From contig JAYTUU010000034.1 in NCBI GenBank assembly GCA_043744375.1, forward strand, positions 15,838 through 79,837: 64,000 nt of DNA, written 5' to 3'. Made by a program: the position numbers and the translations under genes. Below are positions 1 through 8,904 of the stretch, one piece after another; the stretch's first letter is position 1, and each line of letters starts with the position of its first letter. The stretch comes from CAIYPH01 sp043744375 (GTDB lineage Bacteria > Pseudomonadota > Alphaproteobacteria > Acetobacterales > Acetobacteraceae). The notes beneath the pieces are model-generated. The model made no database searches. It was not told where the DNA came from and saw nothing but the letters and a program-made list of their open reading frames with translations.

Positions 1-659
1 TGACCTTGTCGCTGACCTGCGTGGCACTTTCCATCGCCTGCCTGCTCGGCATTCCCGCCGGCTTGATCGCGGCGGCGAAGGCGCGGCGCTGGCCGGACCA
101 GGCGGCGATGGGGGCGGCGCTGGTTGGGCTGTCTCTACCCGATTTCTGGCTGGGGTTGCTGCTGATCTGGCTGTTCGGGGTGAAGCTGGGATGGCTGCCG
201 ACCGGCGGATTTGTGTCGCCCTCAGTGGATTTCGTCGGCTGGTTGCGCAGTATCGCCATGCCAGCCGGCGCGCTGGCCCTGACGCAGCTTGGACCGATCG
301 CGCGGATGACGCGGGCGGCGGCGCTCGAGGTATCCGGCAGCGACTATATCCGCACCGCGCGCGCCAAGGGGTTGGCCGAACCGCGGGTTTTCGCACGCCA
401 TGTGCTGGCCGGCTCGATGGTGCCGATATTGACGGTGGTCGGCATCGGGTTCGGCCTGTCGCTGGGCGGCGCGCTGGTGATCGAGCAGGTTTTTTCCCTC
501 CCCGGCGTTGGGCGGCTGGTGATCGGGGCCGTGCTGCGGCGGGACTGGCCGATCATCCAGGGCGGGTTGTTGCTGACGACTTTCATCTTCGTGGCCGTCA
601 ACCTGCTGGTCGATCTGCTGTATCTATGGGTTGATCCGCGGCTACGGGACAGCGCGTGA
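1..659 (+). CDS. Peptide/nickel-type ABC transporter permease, DppB-like (5' end outside window)
   Basis: This is the C-terminal two thirds of an inner-membrane permease of the DppB/OppB family, which with a DppC-type partner forms the channel of a peptide or nickel ABC importer. The reading frame is open from base 3, and the first visible residues already lie in a membrane segment, so the true start is upstream of the window. A TTG at position 6 is not a credible start. Several hydrophobic helices are visible, and a typical EAA loop (about residues 107-126 counted from position 6) contacts the ATPase. The stop overlaps the next permease gene in a GTGA arrangement, showing one operon. The substrate cannot be told from the permease. 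Confidence 0.88.
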   Translation, partial: TLSLTCVALSIACLLGIPAGLIAAAKARRWPDQAAMGAALVGLSLPDFWLGLLLIWLFGVKLGWLPTGGFVSPSVDFVGWLRSIAMPAGALALTQLGPIARMTRAAALEVSGSDYIRTARAKGLAEPRVFARHVLAGSMVPILTVVGIGFGLSLGGALVIEQVFSLPGVGRLVIGAVLRRDWPIIQGGLLLTTFIFVAVNLLVDLLYLWVDPRLRDSA

Positions 660-1480
660 AGGGCCTGCTTGCGCGGCGCAACTTCATGCTCGGCGCCTGC
701 CTGCTGGCGCTGGTGATCGGGGCCGCCTTGTGCGCGGTGTGGCTGGCGCCGTTCGATCCGGTGAAAAACAACTACCGCAACCGCATGGGTGCGCCGGACG
801 ATGTGTTCCTCCTCGGCACCGACCGGTTCGGGCGGGATGTACTGAGCCGCATTCTCTATGGCGCACAGATTTCATTGCGGATCGCCTTCGTCGTCGCCGT
901 GGTCTCCGGTGTCGCCGGCGCTTTCATCGGGCTGGTCTCCGGCTGGTGGCGCGGGGTGGACATGTGGCTGATGCGGGTGATGGACGGGCTGATGGCGTTT
1001 CCCGGACTCTTGCTGGCGATCGCACTCGCGGCGACGTTGGGGCCAAGCGAAGTCACCGTGGTGATCGCGCTGACGGTCGCCTACATGCCACGCACGGCGC
1101 GGGTGATGCGCGGCGCGGTCCTGGTCGCGCGGTCGCAGGACTATGTGGAGGCGGCGCGCGCGGTGGGAGCACAGACTGGGCGGCTATTGTGGCACCATGT
1201 GCTGCCGGCCTGTGCCGCACCGCTGGTGGTGCAGCAGACCTATGTGTTCGCCATCGCGATCCTTGCCGAGGCCGTGCTGAGTTTCGTCGGCGTCGGGCCC
1301 CCGCCGCCATGGCCGACGCTCGGGTCCATCATCGCCGATGGCCGCGACAACATGGTCGAGGCGCCCTGGATCGCGCTGTCGCCGGGGGTCGCGATCGCGA
1401 TGCTGGTGCTCGGGTTGAACCTGCTCGGCGACGGCTTGCGCGATGCACTGGACCCGCGCATGCGGCAGGTGATGCGGTAG
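656..1480 (+). CDS. Peptide/nickel-type ABC transporter permease, DppC-like
   Basis: A 274-residue inner-membrane permease of the DppC/OppC family, partner of the preceding DppB-like protein. It has an N-terminal membrane anchor (about residues 10-31), the family motif GTDRFGRD near residues 54-61 and an EAA loop near 163-183 for ATPase docking. The length is normal. It starts at GTG, overlapping the upstream stop by four bases (GTGA), which suggests translational coupling. The ATP-binding and solute-binding genes do not follow. The next gene is a dehydrogenase, so any partners lie left of the window or elsewhere. Confidence 0.9.
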   Translation: MKGLLARRNFMLGACLLALVIGAALCAVWLAPFDPVKNNYRNRMGAPDDVFLLGTDRFGRDVLSRILYGAQISLRIAFVVAVVSGVAGAFIGLVSGWWRGVDMWLMRVMDGLMAFPGLLLAIALAATLGPSEVTVVIALTVAYMPRTARVMRGAVLVARSQDYVEAARAVGAQTGRLLWHHVLPACAAPLVVQQTYVFAIAILAEAVLSFVGVGPPPPWPTLGSIIADGRDNMVEAPWIALSPGVAIAMLVLGLNLLGDGLRDALDPRMRQVMR

Positions 1481-1497
1481 GAACAAGGGAAAGCGAC

Positions 1498-2295
1498 ATG
1501 GATTTCACGGGCAAGGTTGCGCTGATCACAGGCGGCGGCGGCGGCATCGGGCGGGCGGCGGCGTTGGGGTTTGCCGAGCGCGGCGCCCGCGTGGTGGTGG
1601 TCGATCGCGACGCCACTTTGGGGCAGGGCACAGTGGATATTCTGCGCCAGCGCGGGGCAGATGCCCGCTTCGTGCCAGCGGACGTCGCCAAATCGGCGGA
1701 TGTGCAGGCCTATGTGAAGGCGACGCTGGACGCCTATGGCCGGATCGATTGTTTCTTCAACAACGCGGGCATCGAGGGGATGGTCGCCCCCGTCTACGAC
1801 TATGACGAGGAGATGTTCGACCGCGTTATCGCCATCAACCTGCGCGGCGTGTTCCTGGGTCTGAAATACGTCCTCCCGGTGATGCTGACGCAGGGGTCGG
1901 GCGCGGTCGTGAACACCGCCTCGATCGCCGGCCTGGTGGGCGGGCCGGGGATGGCCGCCTATGTCGCCTCCAAGCATGCGGTGCTCGGCATCACCAAGTC
2001 CGCCTCGGCCGATGTGGCGCGCGCCGGCGTTCGGGTGAACGCCGTGTGCCCCGGGCCGGTGGAGACGCGGATGATGCGATCGCTCGAAGCGCTGCGCAAT
2101 CCGTCCGACCCCGAAGCGGTGCTGGACGCCAACCGCGCGACTATTCCGAGTGGGCGCTATGCAACGCCGGAGGAGGTCGCCAATCTCGTGATCTATTTGT
2201 GCTCCGATCTCGCCGGCAGCGTTACCGGCTCGCACATGGTCATCGATGGCGGGCGCACGGGGTCGGCCGGCTCGGGCGTGGGGCCGAGGAAGTAG
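1498..2295 (+). CDS. Short-chain dehydrogenase/reductase (SDR, classical type)
   Basis: A 265-residue NAD(P)-dependent oxidoreductase with a complete classical SDR set: cofactor motif TGGGGGIG at residues 11-18, NNAG at 88-91, catalytic Ser142, Tyr155 and Lys159. An acidic residue after the second strand (VVVVDRD, about 33-39) favours NAD over NADP, by family rule. The C-terminus has the usual SDR ending (GSHMVIDGG) plus a short glycine-rich tail. The ATG at 1498 is preceded by a purine-rich AAGGGAAAG. It lies 17 bases after the permease gene and may be the last gene of that operon. Its substrate is unknown. Confidence 0.9.
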   Translation: MDFTGKVALITGGGGGIGRAAALGFAERGARVVVVDRDATLGQGTVDILRQRGADARFVPADVAKSADVQAYVKATLDAYGRIDCFFNNAGIEGMVAPVYDYDEEMFDRVIAINLRGVFLGLKYVLPVMLTQGSGAVVNTASIAGLVGGPGMAAYVASKHAVLGITKSASADVARAGVRVNAVCPGPVETRMMRSLEALRNPSDPEAVLDANRATIPSGRYATPEEVANLVIYLCSDLAGSVTGSHMVIDGGRTGSAGSGVGPRK

Positions 2296-2300
2296 GAAGC

Positions 2301-2413
2301 GGTTCTTTTTTGAAAAAAAGAACCAAAAAACGTCTACCCGTTTGCTCCGCATTCTCCCCGGATAGGGCGAAGCCGATGGAAAGAAGTTTTTGCTTCTTTT
2401 TTCAAAAAGAAGC
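2301..2413. repeat. Two A/T-rich hairpin modules (A at 2301-2333, B at 2384-2413)
   Basis: Module A is a perfect inverted repeat: GGTTCTTTTT at 2301-2310 pairs with 2315-2324, followed by CAAAAAACGT. Module B pairs GCTTCTTTTT at 2392-2401 with 2404-2413. Both stand out as A/T-rich islands in GC-rich DNA. They lie between the SDR gene (plus) and the glutamate dehydrogenase gene (minus), which converge here, so they could act as a bidirectional terminator. Near-identical copies of both modules occur at 62321-62385 in opposite orientation and swapped order, so they are also a dispersed repeat family. Confidence 0.8.
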
Positions 2414-2434
2414 ACTTGCTGCCTGACCACAGGC

Positions 2435-5400
2435 CTACTCCCGAATCAGATCTCCGAGTAGCGCGGCGGCGACGACGAGGCGGGCGAGGGTCAAACCGCT
2501 TGTCGCGAGGTCGGCGAGGGCCGTGCGGGTCCGCGCGGTTTCGCCCTCGGGCAGGTGGCCGCGCAGATGTTCCGCGGTCAGCCGGCGATGGGCGGCGGCG
2601 ATGCTGTCGAGCGCGCGGTCCAAAGCGAGACGTTCGTAATAGTCGGTGGTGGCGATCTCGGCAGCGGCGCGGATCAGGGCGCCGAGGCCGAAGATGTCGG
2701 CCACGATGAAATAGGCGGCGGCGACCTCGGTGATCCGGTGCCCGGTGCGCTCGGCGACGAGGATGATATCGGGAGCGGCGGCGAGTTCGTCGAGGCCGGC
2801 GATGAGATCGGCGAGGTGTTCGGGCACGCCCTGGGCGGCGAGGGCGGCGGCACGGGCGTGCCAGGCTTCGGCAGCCGGCGGGGACAGGATGGCGCCGAGC
2901 TGGGCGGCGATGTCGGCGATGCCGGGCTGGAAGCGGGCGACGGTGGTCGCTAGCGGCACATTGCGCAGATCCGTATTGCGGATGAACCAGACCATGCGAC
3001 CGAGCAGCAGCGATTGCAGCGCCGCGTAGAGGTCGAGCTGCACGGCGCCGGGCACCAGGCCGTCGAGCGCGTCGACTGCGGCGTTGCGGGGGATGAGGGA
3101 AAAGATATCGCGCGTAGCCGTGTAGGCGGCGGCGATGGTGGCGGCGTCGGCGCCGGTTTCGTCAGCCAGGCGGGTAACTACGGCGGGTCCGGCGCGATTC
3201 ACGATGGCGTTGGCGATGATGGTGGCGATGATCTCGCGCCGCAGCTTGTGGTGCGTGATGGCGTCGAGGAAGCGCGCGCGCAAGGTTGCCGGGAAGTACC
3301 GTTCGAGTTCCTGACTGAGATACGGGTCGTCGGGGATCGGACTGGCGAGCAGGTCGTCATAGAGGGTCAGTTTGGCGTAGGCGAGGAGGACCGCGTTCTC
3401 CGGGCGAGTGAGCCCGGCACCCTGGCGCGCGCGTTCGGCCAGCGCCGCGTTGTCAGGCAAGAATTCGACGGCCCGGTTGAGGCGACCCTGCTGCTCCAGC
3501 ACTTCCATCGCCCGCCGCGCGAAGCCGAGATCGGCGGGCGCACGGCGTTCGGCGAGCGATAAAGCGAGAGTTTGCAGATAGTTGTTGCGCAGGACGAGAG
3601 TGGCGACCTCGTCGGTCATGCTGGCCAGAAGGTCGTTCCGGTCGACTGCCGCGAGACGGCCATCGGCCTCCGGGATGGCAAGCGCGATCTTGATGTTGAC
3701 CTCGACGTCCGAGGTATTCACGCCGGCAGAATTGTCGATCGCGTCCGTGTTGAGGCGGACGCCGTGACGCGCTGCCTCGATCCGGCCGCGCTGGGTGGCG
3801 CCGAGATTGGCACCCTCGCCCACCACGACGGCACGGATTTCGGCCCCCGTGACACGGATGGCATCGTTGGCGCGGTCACCAACGTCGGCGTCGGTTTCGC
3901 TGGTCGCACGAATATAGGTGCCGATGCCACCGAACCAAAGCAGATCGGTCCTGGCGCGCAGGATGGCGCTCATCACCTCCGCAGGGGTGGCCTCGGTACG
4001 GTCCAGGTCGAGCACAGCGCGGATTTGCGGCGAGAGCGGGATTGATTTGGCGGCGCGCGGGAAGACGCCGCCGCCGGCCGAGATTTTGGCGCGGTCGTAG
4101 TCGGCCCAGCTTGAACGTGGGAGGGCAAAGAGACGGTTGCGTTCGGTCCAGCTTGCGGCTGGATCGGGCGCGGGGTCGAGGAAGATGTCGCGATGGTCGA
4201 AGGCGGCTAGCAGGCGCATGTGGTGCGAGAGCAGTACGCCATTGCCGAAGACGTCGCCGGACATATCGCCGACGCCGACGGCGGTGAAATCCTGGCGCTG
4301 TATGTCCATGTCGATGGCGCGGAAGTGGCGCATCACCGCCTCCCACGCACCCCGGGCGGTGATGCCCATGGCCTTGTGGTCGTAGCCCTGGCTGCCACCG
4401 GAGGCGAAGGCGTCGCCGAGCCAGAAGCCGTGCGCGATCGAGAGCGCGTTGGCGACGTCAGAGAAGGTGGCGGTGCCCTTGTCGGCGGCGACAACAAGGT
4501 AAGGGTCATCGGCGTCGTGGCGGACGGTGTTTTCCGGCGGGACGATGGCGGCGGCCACGATGTTGTCCGTGAGTTCGAGCAGGCTGCGCACGAAGACGCG
4601 GTAGCTCGCGGTGCCCTCGGCGAGCCAGGCCGCGCGGTCGCTGGCCGGCGGCAGGCGTTGCGGAACGAAGCCACCCTTGGCGCCAACAGGGACGATGACG
4701 GCGTTCTTGACCTGCTGCGCCTTGACGAGCCCTAGCACCTCGGTGCGGTAGTCCTGCGGACGGTCGGACCAGCGCAGTCCGCCGCGGGCAACGCGGCCGA
4801 AGCGCAGATGCAAGCCTTCGACGCGGGGACTGTAGACGAAGATCTCAAAGAGCGGGCGCGGCAGCGGCATGCCGATGACCTCGGCGCAGAAGAATTTCAC
4901 TGTGATCGTGCCACGTGGTGCACCATCGTCGCCGCGCTGGAAGACGTTCGTTCGCACGGCCGCCTGCACCAGATTGACGAAGCGCCGGAGAATGCGGTCG
5001 TCGTCAAGGCTTTCGACGCCAGCGAGCGCGGCCTCGACGGCCGCGACGATCGGCACTTGGGCGGTTGCGTGGTCACCAATGGCGGGATCGAAGCGGGCGT
5101 GGAAGAGAGCAACGATGTCACGCGCGATGGCGGGGTGGCGGGTCAGGGTGGCCGCGAGATAGTCCTGGCCATAGGGTGTTTGCAGTTGCCGGAGGTAGCG
5201 GCCGAGGGTGCGCAGCAAGGCGGCGTCGCGCCAGGACAGGTCCGCCTCCAGCACGAGGCGGTTGAAGGCGTCGGACTCGGCATCCCCGGCGAACAGTGCG
5301 AGCAGCGTCGCCTCGATCGGGCCTTGCGTTGCGTTGATGTCGATCGGCGCGGCGGTGGCGCGCTCAAGCGTCATGTCGTGCAGCCATATCCGGCCCGACT

Positions 5401-7153
5401 CATCATCTCCCGAGGGGACAATACGGTAAGTGCGCTCGTTGACGACGCTGAAGCCCAGGTTCTCGAGCAGCGGCACGCGCTGGGACAGCGGCAGGCTAGC
5501 ACCGCGCGAGAACAGACGCAGATTGGCGCGTGTGGCCGGATCGCGCGCGCGCCGATAGAGGTCGACGGCACGGGGTTGCGCCTCGCCAAGGCGGGCAATG
5601 ATGGCGATGTCGGCGGTGGTTTCCTCTGGTGTGAACGCCTCGCGGTAGGCAGCAGAGAACGCGTCAGCGTAGCGGGCTAAGAGGGCGCGGGCCGGCGGGC
5701 CGGGGTCGACCGCCTCCAGGGCGTCGCGCAGGCCGTCAGCCCAGGTGCGCACGATGGCGCCGATGCCGGTTTCAAGGGTGGCCTGGTCGCAGTGCGGCAT
5801 GGCGCCTTCGTCACGGCCGATGATGAAATGGGTGCGGGCGAGCGGGCCTTCGGGGTAGGTCGGATAGGCCGCCGAAACGCGGCCCTGATAGATTTCGGCG
5901 AGATAGGCGCCAACGCGGCGGCGGACGCTGGTGTCGTAACGCTCCTTCGGAATGAAGACGAGAAGGGACACGAAACGATCGAACTCATCGAGGCGGGCGA
6001 GCACGCGGATGCGCGGGCGCTCCGATAAATTCATGATGTCGATTGCGAAGCGGAACAGCGTCGCGTCGTCGACCTGGAACAACTCGTCGCGCGGGTAGCT
6101 TTCGAGGACGGCGAGTAGCGCGCGGCCGGCATAGCTCGCAGGGTCGAAACCGGCGCGGGCGACGACGCCGTCGATCTTCTGGCGCAGATAGGGTATGGCG
6201 CCGGCGACGCTGGTGTAGAGATTGGCGGTGAACAGGCCGATCAGTCGCAGTTCGCCGATGATTTCGCCCGCCGGTGAGAACAGCTTGATGCCGATATAGT
6301 CGAGATGCACGCGCCGGTGGACACGCGATTTCACGTTGGCCTTGGTGATGATCAGCGCCTGCGGGCGGGCCAGGAAGGCGCGTATTTCCGGCGTCATCGT
6401 CACCAGGTCGCGGCCGCGCCGGAGCACGCGCGTGTCGGGGTTTCGCAACAGGCCGAGGCCACTGCCGTCGACCGGGTCGGCGGCGACGTCGCCGTCGGGC
6501 AGGCGATATTCGCGCAGGCCGAGGAAGGTGAAATTGTCGGCGCCGATCCAATCGAGGAAGGCAACAGCCTCGGCAATTTCCGCCCGCGGCAGCGGCGGCG
6601 GGGCGATGCGGTAGGCCTGAACCGCCTCGTAGACGCGCGTGCGCATGGCCACCCAATCCGCGACGGAGGTGGCAACATCGGCGTAGACGCGCAGCAGGCC
6701 GGCGGCAAGGCGGGCACGGGCGGCGGGGTCGTCGATCCGGGGGAGGTGGATGTGCAGCAGGCTCTCGCGCCGGGTGCCGGTGGTGTCGCCGAAATGCCGG
6801 AACCCGCCGGCCTTGTCACGGGCGACGGCGAGGATCGGGTGGGCAACAAGGGTGGGTTCATAGCCCTGCTCGGCGATCTCGGCGAGGGTGGAGTCGAGCA
6901 GGAACGGCATGTTGTCGTTGACCACCTGCAAGACGGTGATCTGGCGGGGCGGCAATGCGCTATCGATATCGTGGTCGACGAAACGGATGTCGGCGGTGCC
7001 TGGCGCGCGGACGGCGGACAGATGGCGCCAGGCCGTTTCGGCGAGGCAGGCTTGCGCAACCGGCGGGCAGACGGCGAGGTCCTGCGGATCGGCATGACCA
7101 AGCAGGATAGTGACGAAGTCCGGCGGCATCGCGATGGTTGCGTCGTCTTGCAT
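2435..7153 (-). CDS. gdhB: NAD-specific glutamate dehydrogenase, large (180-kDa) class
   Basis: A 1572-residue NAD-glutamate dehydrogenase of the very large bacterial class, which oxidatively deaminates L-glutamate to 2-oxoglutarate and ammonia in the cytoplasm. The size is normal for the family. The conserved catalytic region lies near residues 790-825 (GGLRWSDRPQDYRTEV, then a VPVGAKGGF segment). Long flanking regions carry the N-terminal ACT-like and C-terminal helical domains of this class. A longer frame reaches 7204, but the ATG at 7153 has an AAGGAG eight bases upstream and is the better start. It is a single gene converging on the SDR gene; the symbol follows usage in other organisms. 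Confidence 0.93.
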   Translation of the reverse strand: MQDDATIAMPPDFVTILLGHADPQDLAVCPPVAQACLAETAWRHLSAVRAPGTADIRFVDHDIDSALPPRQITVLQVVNDNMPFLLDSTLAEIAEQGYEPTLVAHPILAVARDKAGGFRHFGDTTGTRRESLLHIHLPRIDDPAARARLAAGLLRVYADVATSVADWVAMRTRVYEAVQAYRIAPPPLPRAEIAEAVAFLDWIGADNFTFLGLREYRLPDGDVAADPVDGSGLGLLRNPDTRVLRRGRDLVTMTPEIRAFLARPQALIITKANVKSRVHRRVHLDYIGIKLFSPAGEIIGELRLIGLFTANLYTSVAGAIPYLRQKIDGVVARAGFDPASYAGRALLAVLESYPRDELFQVDDATLFRFAIDIMNLSERPRIRVLARLDEFDRFVSLLVFIPKERYDTSVRRRVGAYLAEIYQGRVSAAYPTYPEGPLARTHFIIGRDEGAMPHCDQATLETGIGAIVRTWADGLRDALEAVDPGPPARALLARYADAFSAAYREAFTPEETTADIAIIARLGEAQPRAVDLYRRARDPATRANLRLFSRGASLPLSQRVPLLENLGFSVVNERTYRIVPSGDDESGRIWLHDMTLERATAAPIDINATQGPIEATLLALFAGDAESDAFNRLVLEADLSWRDAALLRTLGRYLRQLQTPYGQDYLAATLTRHPAIARDIVALFHARFDPAIGDHATAQVPIVAAVEAALAGVESLDDDRILRRFVNLVQAAVRTNVFQRGDDGAPRGTITVKFFCAEVIGMPLPRPLFEIFVYSPRVEGLHLRFGRVARGGLRWSDRPQDYRTEVLGLVKAQQVKNAVIVPVGAKGGFVPQRLPPASDRAAWLAEGTASYRVFVRSLLELTDNIVAAAIVPPENTVRHDADDPYLVVAADKGTATFSDVANALSIAHGFWLGDAFASGGSQGYDHKAMGITARGAWEAVMRHFRAIDMDIQRQDFTAVGVGDMSGDVFGNGVLLSHHMRLLAAFDHRDIFLDPAPDPAASWTERNRLFALPRSSWADYDRAKISAGGGVFPRAAKSIPLSPQIRAVLDLDRTEATPAEVMSAILRARTDLLWFGGIGTYIRATSETDADVGDRANDAIRVTGAEIRAVVVGEGANLGATQRGRIEAARHGVRLNTDAIDNSAGVNTSDVEVNIKIALAIPEADGRLAAVDRNDLLASMTDEVATLVLRNNYLQTLALSLAERRAPADLGFARRAMEVLEQQGRLNRAVEFLPDNAALAERARQGAGLTRPENAVLLAYAKLTLYDDLLASPIPDDPYLSQELERYFPATLRARFLDAITHHKLRREIIATIIANAIVNRAGPAVVTRLADETGADAATIAAAYTATRDIFSLIPRNAAVDALDGLVPGAVQLDLYAALQSLLLGRMVWFIRNTDLRNVPLATTVARFQPGIADIAAQLGAILSPPAAEAWHARAAALAAQGVPEHLADLIAGLDELAAAPDIILVAERTGHRITEVAAAYFIVADIFGLGALIRAAAEIATTDYYERLALDRALDSIAAAHRRLTAEHLRGHLPEGETARTRTALADLATSGLTLARLVVAAALLGDLIRE

Positions 7154-7225
7154 CTGCGCAGCTCCTTTTTGGGGCATCGCCGCCGATCGCCCCGGCATCA
7201 GCATACAGGATCGGTTATACCGGTG

Positions 7226-7990
7226 TCAGGCGAACAATGCCGCCGCGATGGCTTCGGCGTCGATCGCGGCGGCCGTGGCGGGGTGGCGTTGCAGCAGCGG
7301 CATCTGCCGGCGGATGGCGTCGCGCACCCGGTCGTCGCGGCGGACGATGCCGAGCAACGCCGGGGCGGCACCGAGATAGCGGGTACACGCCTGCGCGAGC
7401 GTAGCGAAAACGCGGCGGCCGGAGACAGGGCTGGCAGCCTGATTGACGACGATGTGCACCGTGCCGGGGTGGGTTCGATCGCTGGCGTACAGCTTGAGGA
7501 CGGCGTAGGCGTCGGTGAGGCTGGTTGGCTCCTCCGTAGCGATGACGACAAGGCGGTCGGCGCAGACAGCGAGGCGACGGACAGCATGGTCGAGGCCGGA
7601 ACCGAGGTCGAGCAGCACCACGTCATAGTCGATGGCGAGGCCACGGATAACGGCGATCAAAGCTTCCAGAGCGGCCGGCGCGAGGCTGGCCAGCCCGGAG
7701 GTGCCGGAGCGCCCCGGCAGCAGGTCGAACCCGGCATCGTGGTGGAGTACGGCCTCGGCAGGCGTGGCGGTGCCGGCAAGCACATCGGCGAGATCAATGC
7801 GGGGCATCAGGCCGAGCTGGATGTCGACATTGGCGAGACCGAAATCAGCGTCGATCAGCAGCACACGACGGCCGCCGCGGGCGAGGGCGTGAGCGAGGGT
7901 GACGGAGAGCCAGGTCTTGCCAACACCACCCTTGCCCGAGGCAACGGCGATCAGCGTGCCGGCCGCCTTGGTTGCGGGGGGAATGGTCAT
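7226..7990 (-). CDS. flhG: Flagellar number regulator FlhG (MinD/ParA-type ATPase)
   Basis: A 254-residue MinD-like ATPase. FlhG/FleN proteins work with FlhF to limit flagellar number and placement. The deviant Walker A motif KGGVGKT is at residues 20-26, followed by a switch-like LLIDADFGLANVD segment near 45-57 and a VLLDLG Walker B-like strand. The ATG at 7990 overlaps the flhF stop as ATGA and has GGAG six bases upstream, so it is preferred to the ATG at 8002. It is the last gene of the fliF-to-flhG operon. Identification rests on position after flhF as well as sequence, because MinD-family members resemble one another. Confidence 0.9.
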   Translation of the reverse strand: MTIPPATKAAGTLIAVASGKGGVGKTWLSVTLAHALARGGRRVLLIDADFGLANVDIQLGLMPRIDLADVLAGTATPAEAVLHHDAGFDLLPGRSGTSGLASLAPAALEALIAVIRGLAIDYDVVLLDLGSGLDHAVRRLAVCADRLVVIATEEPTSLTDAYAVLKLYASDRTHPGTVHIVVNQAASPVSGRRVFATLAQACTRYLGAAPALLGIVRRDDRVRDAIRRQMPLLQRHPATAAAIDAEAIAAALFA

Positions 7991-8895
7991 GCGTTTCTCC
8001 ATTGAGCAGACTTGCCCCGGCGGTGCAGGCAGGCGGCGAGCAGTTCGGGTGACATCGGCATCAGCCCGTCAGCGGCGGCGGAGCCGATACCGGCCTCGGC
8101 GAGCGGCAAGATCGCCGCGGCCGCGAGGATGCCGCCAAGGCGGCGGGCGATATCGAGCCGAGTCGCTATCAGCCGGCTGGCGCCGCACTCAGCGTAGGCA
8201 GCAGCGAGTTCTGCCCCCTCCCCGGCGTCGATGCCGCCCGGCAGCACCAGCAGCACGAGGGCATTTGTCGCACGCGCGAGGGCGACCAGTTCGGCACGGT
8301 CCTCGGGGTCGAACGGATCGAGCCCGGCAGTGTCGATGAGCAGCGGGTCCGTGGCGCTGCAGGTGGTGGGAGGGGCTGCCGTGCCGTCGTGGCGGAGCAG
8401 GTCGATACCGAGCAGATCGGTATAGGCGGCGAGCTGCTCGAACGCTCCGGCGCGCTTGGTGTCGGCGGTGATGACGGCCGGGCGGGCGCGGGCAAAGACA
8501 AGGCGGGTGGCGACGCGGGCGACGGTCAGGGTTTTGCCGGCACCGGGAGGCCCGACGAACAGCAGCGGTCGCGCCATCGCGATGGCGTCGAGCGGCTGGA
8601 AGCGGAAAACCACGGAAAGCGCAAAGGCGAGCGGCCCAGCACGCAGTTTCTGGGCGAGCAACTCAGGGGTTCCATGGGCGGTGAACAGGCAGGCACCGTC
8701 ACGCACCGCCGCGGGTGGTTGGTCCGGCGGCGGCATGAGCGGCGCCAGCGGCTCGGGGGTATCGATCGAAGCTGTTACCTCGACGCCATGGGCCATGCGG
8801 CGGCTGGCGAGGATGACCGCGTCCGGCCCCAGCTCCTGGCGGATTTGGGCCATCGCCTGCGGCATGCCAGCGGCCGTGTAGAGTTTGATCCGCAT
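7987..8895 (-). CDS. flhF: Flagellar biosynthesis GTPase FlhF (SRP-type)
   Basis: A 302-residue SRP-family GTPase that sets the position of flagellar assembly at the cell pole in polar flagellates. The N-terminal B-domain starts with a conserved MRIKLYTA. A low-complexity proline-rich linker covers about residues 46-62. The P-loop GPPGAGKT is at 115-122, DTKRAGA at 145-151 and the DTAGLD switch near 190. It is somewhat short for the family because the region between the B-domain and the G-domain is reduced. It starts nine bases after flhA and overlaps flhG by four bases. Confidence 0.9.
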   Translation of the reverse strand: MRIKLYTAAGMPQAMAQIRQELGPDAVILASRRMAHGVEVTASIDTPEPLAPLMPPPDQPPAAVRDGACLFTAHGTPELLAQKLRAGPLAFALSVVFRFQPLDAIAMARPLLFVGPPGAGKTLTVARVATRLVFARARPAVITADTKRAGAFEQLAAYTDLLGIDLLRHDGTAAPPTTCSATDPLLIDTAGLDPFDPEDRAELVALARATNALVLLVLPGGIDAGEGAELAAAYAECGASRLIATRLDIARRLGGILAAAAILPLAEAGIGSAAADGLMPMSPELLAACLHRRGKSAQWRNA

Positions 8896-8904
8896 GCTCA
8901 GGCG

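Noticed and set aside
1240..2430. A 396-codon minus-strand frame opposite a permease gene and the SDR gene
   Set aside because: Shadow frame; the plus-strand SDR has all catalytic motifs.
6305..8005. A 566-codon open frame opposite the glutamate dehydrogenase gene and flhG
   Set aside because: Mirror-frame artefact of high GC; it spans two real genes and their gap.
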